DNA of 10,922 nucleotides from Phycisphaerae bacterium (GTDB taxonomy: Bacteria; Planctomycetota; Phycisphaerae; Sedimentisphaerales; UBA12454): positions 1-10,922 of the forward strand of contig JAQTQF010000036.1 in assembly GCA_028712345.1 (NCBI GenBank), given 5' to 3'. The translations under genes and the position numbers were made by a program. This document shows, one piece after another, positions 6,326 to 10,922 of this stretch; position 1 is the stretch's first letter, and each line of letters starts with the position of its first letter. The notes under the pieces were generated by a model that was not told the DNA's origin, searched no databases, and saw only the letters and a program-made list of their open reading frames with translations.

Positions 6326-7714
6326 ATGGACAGAAAAATATTATTGCATGAGAAAGACATTCCTAAGAAGTGGTACAATCTGGCAGCCGATTTGCCAAGT
6401 CCGCTTCAGCCGCCGCTCGGTCCGGACGGTAAGCCTATAACCCCTGATATGCTCGCACCGGTTTTCCCGATGAATATTATCGAACAGGAAGTCAGTACAG
6501 AAAGATGGATTGACATTCCGCAGGAAATTCTTGATATTCTTTACCGCTGGCGGCCAAGCCCCTTGAGAAGGGCGGTCTATCTCGAACGATATCTCCAAAC
6601 GCCGGCGAAGATTTACTACAAAGACGAAAGCGTCAGTCCGCCGGGCAGTCATAAACCGAATACATCCGTCGCTCAGGCTTATTATAACAAGGCTTTTGGC
6701 ATAAAGAAAATCACCACCGAAACCGGTGCCGGCCAATGGGGTTCGGCCCTTGCCTTCGCCTGCAACCTGCTTGGACTCGAATGCAAGGTCTATATGGTGC
6801 GGATCAGTTTCGACCAAAAACCTTTCAGAAAATTAATGATGCAGGTCTGGGGCGCAAATTGCGTGGCAAGCCCAAGCAATGAGACGGAATTCGGCCGAAA
6901 AATTTTGAAAGAATTGCCCGATACCCCCGGCTCGCTCGGAATTGCCATTTCAGAAGCAATCGAAGAGGCTGTTCACGACAAAACCGGAAAAACAAGGTAT
7001 TCGCTCGGCAGCGTCTTAAATCATGTTATGCTGCATCAGACGATAATGGGGCTCGAAGCCAAAAAGCAGCTTGAAATGGTAGGCATAAAGAAGCCGGATG
7101 TTGTTATCGGCTGTGCCGGCGGCGGAAGCAACTTCGCAGGTCTGGCCTTTCCGTTCGTAAACGACAAAATAAACGGTGCCGACATTGACATTATTCCCGT
7201 CGAGCCGAAGGCTTGTCCGACGATGACAAAGGGCGAATTTGCTTATGACCACGGCGATACCGCCTGTATGACTCCGCTGCTTGCGATGCACACACTTGGC
7301 CATGCCTTCGTGCCCAAGCCAATCCACGCCGGCGGACTCCGTTATCACGGTATGGCTCCGCTTGTTTGCCAGGCTATTGTCGAAGGTCTGCTTAAACCGG
7401 TCTCATACCACCAGCTCAAATGCTACGAATCAGCGATGATTTGGGCAAAAACAGAAGGGACTATCTGTGCCCCAGAAACCAGCCACGCAATTGCTTGTGC
7501 GATTGATGAGGCGTTAAAAGCAAAACAAGAGGGTAAGGAAAAGGTTATTATTTTTAGTTACAGCGGCCACGGCCTGATGGATTTAACCGGCTACGATGCT
7601 TATCTGAGCGGCAAACTTACCGATTATGAACTGCCGGACGATGAACTTAAAAAATCGACAGCGGTCTTAAGCGGCCTGCCGAAACCCTCGACCAAAAAAT
7701 CCGGAAAATGGTAA
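6326..7714 (+). CDS. trpB: Tryptophan synthase beta-like enzyme, TrpB2 type
   Basis: This PLP enzyme condenses indole with serine (or, as reported for some TrpB2 proteins, O-phosphoserine) to give tryptophan. At 462 residues it has the longer TrpB2 form with the N-terminal extension (1-65) that TrpB1 lacks. Visible motifs are GSHKPNTS with PLP lysine 110, TETGAGQWG (131-139) with the Glu132 equivalent of the catalytic Glu109 of Salmonella TrpB, the phosphate-gripping GCAGGGSNF (262-270), the TrpB2-type HAGGLRYHG (334-342), and SYSGHG (411-416) at the PLP ring site. ATG 6326 follows AAAGGG with about 7-nt spacing. No trpA or other trp gene is adjacent, which is common for TrpB2. It may be the sole beta chain or an indole-salvage enzyme; the window cannot decide. 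I see no frameshift or missing catalytic residue. Confidence 0.93.
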   Translation: MDRKILLHEKDIPKKWYNLAADLPSPLQPPLGPDGKPITPDMLAPVFPMNIIEQEVSTERWIDIPQEILDILYRWRPSPLRRAVYLERYLQTPAKIYYKDESVSPPGSHKPNTSVAQAYYNKAFGIKKITTETGAGQWGSALAFACNLLGLECKVYMVRISFDQKPFRKLMMQVWGANCVASPSNETEFGRKILKELPDTPGSLGIAISEAIEEAVHDKTGKTRYSLGSVLNHVMLHQTIMGLEAKKQLEMVGIKKPDVVIGCAGGGSNFAGLAFPFVNDKINGADIDIIPVEPKACPTMTKGEFAYDHGDTACMTPLLAMHTLGHAFVPKPIHAGGLRYHGMAPLVCQAIVEGLLKPVSYHQLKCYESAMIWAKTEGTICAPETSHAIACAIDEALKAKQEGKEKVIIFSYSGHGLMDLTGYDAYLSGKLTDYELPDDELKKSTAVLSGLPKPSTKKSGKW

Positions 7715-7796
7715 TAGCTTGGAAGATTTCGTTGGCTTTGCTAATAAAATTGGCCTGTTTGTGCGTTGGTTTCCTTGATTTTAGCTGTTTAGATAG

Positions 7797-7824
7797 TTGC
7801 AAAAGATTATTTTTCTGGTAGAAT
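7797..7824 (+). promoter_or_regulatory. Promoter of tRNA-Tyr
   Basis: TTGCAA (7797-7802, 4/6) and TAGAAT (7819-7824, 5/6) are 16 nt apart, with a predicted start near 7831. The leader of about 72 nt before the tRNA contains short complementary stretches (for example CTTGC near 7855 and GCAAG near 7881) and would be removed by processing. Confidence 0.5.
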
Positions 7825-7902
7825 ACCCCGCTTGTAGTTGGTTTTAAGTCTTAACTTGCTTTTGAGTAAAGAGTTAGACGGCAAGAGTGGTATTTAAAAA
7901 AT

Positions 7903-7985
7903 GGGTCGGTGCCCGAGCGGCCAAAGGGGACGGGCTGTAAACCCGTTGGCGCAAGCCTTCGTTGGTTCGATTCCAACCCGGCCCA
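7903..7985 (+). tRNA. tRNA-Tyr (GTA)
   Basis: The cloverleaf is complete: acceptor GGGTCGG pairs with CCGGCCC (one G-U), the D stem is CCC/GGG, the anticodon stem ACGGG/CCCGT carries loop CTGTAAA with anticodon GTA at 7937-7939, the long class II variable arm is GGC-GCAA-GCC, and the T arm GTTGG/CCAAC has loop TTCGATT. The discriminator base is A, and CCA is not encoded. The gene is followed directly by eight T residues (7986-7993). Confidence 0.97.
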
Positions 7986-8026
7986 TTTTTTTTATCTATG
8001 AGGTTAATGAGATATTTAGTGTTTGC

Positions 8027-8052
8027 CCGGTTGTTCTGTCAGCCGGTTTTTT
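8027..8052 (+). terminator. Intrinsic terminator after tRNA-Tyr
   Basis: CCGGTTG (8027-8033) pairs with CAGCCGG (8040-8046), one G-U pair included, around a 6-nt loop, and TTTTTT follows at once (8047-8052). This is a textbook Rho-independent terminator. It separates tRNA-Tyr from the independently promoted tRNA-Val. Confidence 0.72.
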
Positions 8053-8092
8053 ATGCCGGGGTATGGTATTAGTTCTTATATTTCTTTTACAC

Positions 8093-8121
8093 TTGACATA
8101 TATTGGTTGTAAATATATCTT
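8093..8121 (+). promoter_or_regulatory. Promoter of tRNA-Val
   Basis: A perfect -35 TTGACA (8093-8098) is followed after 17 nt by TATCTT (8116-8121, 4/6). The predicted start near 8128 leaves only about 7 nt before the mature tRNA, typical of a strong stable-RNA promoter. Confidence 0.6.
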
Positions 8122-8134
8122 GATCAGCTCTTTG

Positions 8135-8208
8135 GGGCGGTTAGCTCAGTTGGTTAGAGCGCCTGCCTTACAAGCAGGATGTCGTAGGTTCGAGTCCTAT
8201 ACTGCCCA
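8135..8208 (+). tRNA. tRNA-Val (TAC)
   Basis: The 74-nt cloverleaf has acceptor GGGCGGT/ACTGCCC (one G-U), D stem GCTC/GAGC, anticodon stem CCTGC/GCAGG with loop CTTACAA and anticodon TAC at 8169-8171, a short variable loop, and T arm GTAGG/CCTAT with loop TTCGAGT. The discriminator is A, and CCA is not encoded, as in the neighbouring tRNA-Tyr. Confidence 0.97.
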
Positions 8209-8300
8209 TTGAGATGCTGGCAAAACCTGAAAAAAAAGGGTGTTTGCGAGTGGTCTCGGACTCCTCAAGAAAAGCATAATTGTATTACCCTCGGATAAAC

Positions 8301-8702
8301 TCAGGTGATGAATGTGCCGCTGCGGTTCATTTCTTCTTCGCTTGCCCCTGATATATCAGGACTCGGCTGGGGCAGTTCATCGTCCGGTACTGATGGTCTG
8401 GCGGGTTGGCCGTCGATTTGAATTGTAAATGTCAAAGGTCCTACCTGGAGACGATCGCCGGGCTTTGCCTCTATTTCGTCGCCGACTTTTTGGCTATTGA
8501 GGAATGTGCCGTTGCTTGAACGGAGGTCGCGAATCTTCAAACTCTGCCCTTCAACGCTCAACTGACAATGCCTGCGGGAAATCACCTGCAAAGGGATACA
8601 CAGGTCACAATCAGGCCTTCGACCGAGTATCGTAGCCTTGTTGCGAACAGGAAAGACCTTTTTTGTCCCATCCTTTTTCAGTAACATCAGCGAAATAGAC
8701 AT
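8301..8702 (-). CDS. Small FHA-domain protein
   Basis: The 133-residue protein is essentially one forkhead-associated domain (about 1-97) with an acidic, Pro/Ser-rich tail. The phosphothreonine-binding signature is intact: GRR (27-29), SRRH (42-45), SSNGT (62-66) and Asn69. FHA domains bind phosphothreonine peptides made by Ser/Thr kinases, so this is probably a signalling adaptor; its partner is not in the window. The tail contains several Ser and Thr residues (about 114-133, ending SGTFIT) that could themselves be phosphorylated and bind in cis or to another copy, which is speculation. ATG 8702 is preceded by AAAGGA with 6-nt spacing. The gene is transcribed leftward towards the two tRNA genes and diverges from the HAD phosphatase gene. 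Confidence 0.92.
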   Translation of the reverse strand: MSISLMLLKKDGTKKVFPVRNKATILGRRPDCDLCIPLQVISRRHCQLSVEGQSLKIRDLRSSNGTFLNSQKVGDEIEAKPGDRLQVGPLTFTIQIDGQPARPSVPDDELPQPSPDISGASEEEMNRSGTFIT

Positions 8703-8749
8703 TTCTCGTCCTTTCAGGCCGCTGTTAAACTCTCTCTACACTGATGTGT

Positions 8750-8779
8750 ATTGTAACACGGAAACAGATATATTTGCAA
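8750..8779 (-). promoter_or_regulatory. Promoter of the FHA gene
   Basis: On the minus strand TTGCAA (8779-8774, 4/6) and TACAAT (8755-8750, 5/6) are 18 nt apart. The predicted start near 8743 gives a leader of about 40 nt. Confidence 0.45.
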
Positions 8780-8821
8780 GCTTTTTATAGATAAAGATAT
8801 AAAAAATCCTTAATAGTATTG

Positions 8822-8850
8822 TTGACCATTTATGGCTTTGCGGTTAGACT
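8822..8850 (+). promoter_or_regulatory. Promoter of the HAD phosphatase gene
   Basis: TTGACC (8822-8827, 5/6) and TAGACT (8845-8850, 4/6) are separated by 17 nt, with a predicted start near 8857, about 20 nt before the start codon. Confidence 0.45.
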
Positions 8851-8876
8851 CCCAGGCTTTGGTTTACAGGTAAGAA

Positions 8877-9530
8877 ATGAGATATAAAGCGGCGATATTT
8901 GACCTCGACGGGACATTGGCCGATACCCTTGCGGATTTGACCGATGCTATTAATTATGGGCTCCAGCAGTTTGGCCGACCGCAAAGAACCGCCCAGGCTC
9001 TCTCGAAAATGATAGGCGATGGAATACGAGTTACGATAGGCAGGGCGATCGGAGCAGGTAAGCAGGAATTGATAGCCGGCGTGGTCGAAAAAATGTGCGA
9101 AAAATACGCTCAGATATGTCTCGACAAGACAAGGCCTTATGATGGTATGTTTGAAACGGTAGCCGAGCTTCATAAAAGTGGGGTCAAACTTGCGGTTTTG
9201 ACGAATAAAGACCAGGCCTCAGCGGAGAAGATTGTAGGTCATTTTTTTGACGGTTATTTCGAAATTGTCCGCGGAACAACCTTGGGTGGACCTGTAAAGC
9301 CCGACCCGTCCCCTGCGTTTCGGATAATTGCTCAGCTCGGAGTCAAACCACAGGAAACGGTGTTTATCGGCGACAGCGGCATTGATATGCAGACGGCAAA
9401 AGCGTGTCAAAATTACGCTGTCGGAGTCAGTTGGGGCCTGCGGGAGGTGGAAGAGCTAAGGCAAAACGGGGCTGATGTTATTATAGATTACCCCAAACAA
9501 TTGCTGGGTATTTTTACAGACTCACTATAG
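8877..9530 (+). CDS. gph: HAD-superfamily phosphatase, phosphoglycolate phosphatase-like
   Basis: This 217-residue cytoplasmic phosphatase has all four HAD motifs: DLDGT (9-13; nucleophile Asp9, acid/base Asp11), LTN (108-110), Lys141 in GGPVKPDP, and GDSGID (165-170; Mg ligands Asp166 and Asp170). A helical cap lies between motifs I and II (about 16-85). The closest recognised subfamily is Gph, which removes phosphate from 2-phosphoglycolate formed during DNA repair or oxygenase side reactions. Other small sugar phosphates, or pyrophosphate as in PpaX, are also possible, because substrate choice cannot be read from these motifs. ATG 8877 begins the HAD fold at once (IFDLDG), so no other start is needed; the ribosome site (AGG about 8 nt upstream) is modest. 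It precedes thrS on the same strand by 159 nt, but thrS has its own promoter. Confidence 0.87.
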   Translation: MRYKAAIFDLDGTLADTLADLTDAINYGLQQFGRPQRTAQALSKMIGDGIRVTIGRAIGAGKQELIAGVVEKMCEKYAQICLDKTRPYDGMFETVAELHKSGVKLAVLTNKDQASAEKIVGHFFDGYFEIVRGTTLGGPVKPDPSPAFRIIAQLGVKPQETVFIGDSGIDMQTAKACQNYAVGVSWGLREVEELRQNGADVIIDYPKQLLGIFTDSL

Positions 9531-9545
9531 GCTTTTGGGCAACAA

Positions 9546-9560
9546 TGGCGGCAGGGCAGA
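9546..9560 (+). repeat. 15-bp direct repeat, copy 1 (upstream of the thrS promoter)
   Basis: TGGCGGCAGGGCAGA occurs here and again at 9742-9756 inside thrS, 196 bp apart. Preceded by A, this copy forms ATG GCG GCA GGG CAG ACC ATA TAA, a 7-codon mini-frame (MAAGQTI) resembling LAAGQIV encoded by the second copy. Confidence 0.6.
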
Positions 9561-9575
9561 CCATATAATCTTTTG

Positions 9576-9592
9576 TTGTCAATACTTGACAA
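9576..9592. promoter_or_regulatory. Inverted repeat over the thrS -35 box (operator candidate)
   Basis: TTGTCAA (9576-9582) and TTGACAA (9586-9592) are perfect inverted repeats around TAC. The right arm contains the TTGACA -35 hexamer, so a dimer bound here would block sigma contact. No regulator gene lies next to it. Confidence 0.45.
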
Positions 9593-9613
9593 ATTTTGCC
9601 GATAAGATATATT
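9586..9613 (+). promoter_or_regulatory. Promoter of thrS
   Basis: A perfect TTGACA (9586-9591) and TATATT (9608-9613, 5/6) are 16 nt apart. Transcription would begin near 9620, with a leader of about 70 nt. I see no T-box signature in that leader. Confidence 0.6.
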
Positions 9614-9689
9614 GTGGATATTGCTAACTCGTTTTGCTGCTATGGAATAGGTTTTTTAACAATTTTAGGGATTATTACTCCGGAAAGAT

Positions 9690-10922
9690 ATGGCAAAAGT
9701 AACACTGCCTGATGGCAAAGTATTGGATGTAGAGGACGGTCTGGCGGCAGGGCAGATAGTTGAAAAAATTGGGAAACGGCTTGCGCAGGACGCAGTGGCG
9801 GTAAAAATCAACGGCCAATTGGCTGATTTGAGCACTCCTGTAACCGGACAGATAACTTTTCAAGTCATAACAAACACTAGCAAAGAAGCTCTGGAAATTC
9901 TTCGCCATAGCTGCGCTCATGTTATGGCCGAGGCAATATGTTCAATCTGGCCCAAAGCCGAACTGGTTTACGGACCGACAATCGCCGACGGTTTTTATTA
10001 TGACATCGACCTCGATGAGCCGATAAGGCCGGAAGACTTCGGAAAAATAGAAAACAAAATGGCCGAGATCGCTTCGCAGAATCTGCCGTTTATTCGCAAG
10101 GAACTCAGCAGAGCCCAGGCAAATCTTCATGTGGCGGGAAATAAATACAAGGTTGACAATATAAGCCGCGCGCAGGGCGAGACTATAAGTTTTTATTCGC
10201 ATGGACAGGGGTTTGAGGATTTGTGCAGGGGGCCGCATGTTGCGAGTACCGGCAAAATCGGCAGTTTTAAAATTATGTCCGTGGCAGGGGCTTACTGGCA
10301 CGGCGATGCGACTCAGAAAATGCTGCAGCGGGTTTACGGCACAAGCTGGAGAGATAAAAAAGAGCTTGACGAATATCTCAATATGCTCGAAGAAGCGAAA
10401 AAGCGCGACCATCGCGTTATAGGCAAACAGCTTGATTTATTCAGTTTTCACGAAGAAGGGCCCGGCTTTGCTTTCTTCCACCCAAAGGGAATGGTGATAT
10501 GGAATGCCGTTACGGAATTCTGGCGGAGCGTTCATAAGAAATATGATTATCAGGAAATCAAAACGCCTATAATTCTCAATCAGGAGCTTTGGAAACTCAG
10601 CGGGCATTGGGATAACTATAAAGAGAATATGTATTTTACGGTCGTTGACGAGGTTGGTTATGCGATAAAGCCGATGAACTGTCCCGGCGGATGTTTGGTT
10701 TACGCCAATAAACAGCATTCGTATCGTGAGTTTCCGATAAGGAATGCAGAGCTTGGGCTTGTTCACCGGCACGAAGCCAGCGGCGTAATGCACGGGCTTG
10801 TCAGAGTTCGGCAGTTTACTCAGGATGACGCTCATATATTCTGCACCGAAGAGCAGATTGAAGACGAGATTGTCGGCGTAATAAATTTGGTCTTTGAAAT
10901 ATACTCGGCGTTTGGTTTCGAG
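9690..10922 (+). CDS. thrS: Threonyl-tRNA synthetase (3' end beyond the window)
   Basis: ThrS charges tRNA-Thr with threonine. The frame is open from ATG 9690 to the window edge: 411 codons of a protein that is usually about 640 residues. Domains in order: TGS (about 1-61), the editing domain with HSCAH (73-77; matching the E. coli His73/His77 editing site) and LCRGPH (178-183, including Cys179), a linker, then the start of the class II catalytic core. Cys331 (in MNCPGG) and His382 (in QDDAHIF) match E. coli zinc ligands Cys334 and His385 and keep their 51-residue spacing. Motif 2 is seen as RHEASGVMHGLVRVRQFTQ. MNCPGG replaces the MNCPGH of E. coli, though that His is not a zinc ligand. The ribosome site is GGAAAG, close to the ATG (GGA with 5-nt spacing). 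Missing from view are motif 3, the third Zn ligand and the anticodon-binding domain. Confidence 0.96.
   Translation, partial: MAKVTLPDGKVLDVEDGLAAGQIVEKIGKRLAQDAVAVKINGQLADLSTPVTGQITFQVITNTSKEALEILRHSCAHVMAEAICSIWPKAELVYGPTIADGFYYDIDLDEPIRPEDFGKIENKMAEIASQNLPFIRKELSRAQANLHVAGNKYKVDNISRAQGETISFYSHGQGFEDLCRGPHVASTGKIGSFKIMSVAGAYWHGDATQKMLQRVYGTSWRDKKELDEYLNMLEEAKKRDHRVIGKQLDLFSFHEEGPGFAFFHPKGMVIWNAVTEFWRSVHKKYDYQEIKTPIILNQELWKLSGHWDNYKENMYFTVVDEVGYAIKPMNCPGGCLVYANKQHSYREFPIRNAELGLVHRHEASGVMHGLVRVRQFTQDDAHIFCTEEQIEDEIVGVINLVFEIYSAFGFE
9742..9756 (+). repeat. 15-bp direct repeat, copy 2 (inside thrS)
   Basis: Exact second copy of the 15-mer at 9546-9560. Here it lies in the thrS reading frame and encodes most of LAAGQ in the TGS domain. 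The flanking bases of the two copies differ. Confidence 0.6.

Noticed and set aside
6341..6817. 158-codon open frame opposite trpB
   Set aside because: It lies entirely under conserved TrpB2 motifs and shows no domain of its own.
7901..8212. 103-codon open frame on the plus strand
   Set aside because: It runs through both tRNA genes. Its ends are simply translated tRNA-Tyr and tRNA-Val (RLAQLVRAPALQAG is a well-known false protein from tRNA sequence).
8220..8247. Imperfect hairpin after tRNA-Val
   Set aside because: GCAAA/TTTGC and ACC/GGT can pair with one bulge, but no T run follows on the plus strand, so I do not call a terminator.
9620..9689. T-box riboswitch in the thrS leader
   Set aside because: There is no T-box-like conserved sequence and no antiterminator/terminator pair, and the leader is only about 70 nt.
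9942..10835. Minus-strand open frames opposite thrS
   Set aside because: The plus strand encodes ThrS with intact editing and catalytic motifs throughout; the opposite frames are shadows.

Overview
The window looks like a stretch of ordinary bacterial chromosome: tightly packed genes with mid-range G+C by eye, clear Shine-Dalgarno sites, sigma70-like promoters, and two tRNA genes that do not encode CCA. The gene mix (a TPR protein carrying RNA-polymerase alpha-CTD-like domains, a SpoIID-like lipoprotein, TrpB2, a stand-alone HisI, a YbhN-type membrane protein and a small FHA protein) suggests Planctomycetota, perhaps a Phycisphaerae/Sedimentisphaerales relative. That assignment is inferred from gene content only.

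Left part (1-4700). A rightward SPFH/flotillin-like membrane gene (183-1676) has its own promoter. It is followed by an easily missed 57-codon gene for a Cys-rich, probably metal-binding protein (1714-1887), which converges on a leftward two-gene unit. That unit is transcribed from a promoter near 4550: a TPR protein with two tandem alpha-CTD-like domains (3157-4467), then a SpoIID/LytB-type lipoprotein (1898-3148). The pair links a possible DNA- or RNA-polymerase-binding adaptor with a peptidoglycan-acting lipoprotein.

Middle (4700-7715). Leftward hisI (histidine biosynthesis) and a rightward LPG-synthase-TM/YbhN-type membrane protein diverge from an 86-bp region that holds an inverted repeat and a promoter. 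TrpB2, the alternative tryptophan synthase beta chain, follows 83 bp after the membrane gene.

Right part (7715-10922). tRNA-Tyr(GTA) and tRNA-Val(TAC) each have a promoter, and a hairpin-plus-U-tract terminator separates them. Then come a leftward FHA-domain gene, a divergent rightward HAD phosphatase (gph-like) and thrS, which runs off the right edge after 411 codons. The thrS promoter has an almost ideal -35 box embedded in a 17-bp inverted repeat, a plausible operator.

Most genes are housekeeping. The items most worth a second look are the TPR/double-alpha-CTD protein and its SpoIID partner, the small Cys-rich protein, the threefold repeat in the SPFH protein, and the inverted repeats over the thrS and hisI/membrane-protein promoters. 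I see no CRISPR array, transposase, IS element or phage gene.
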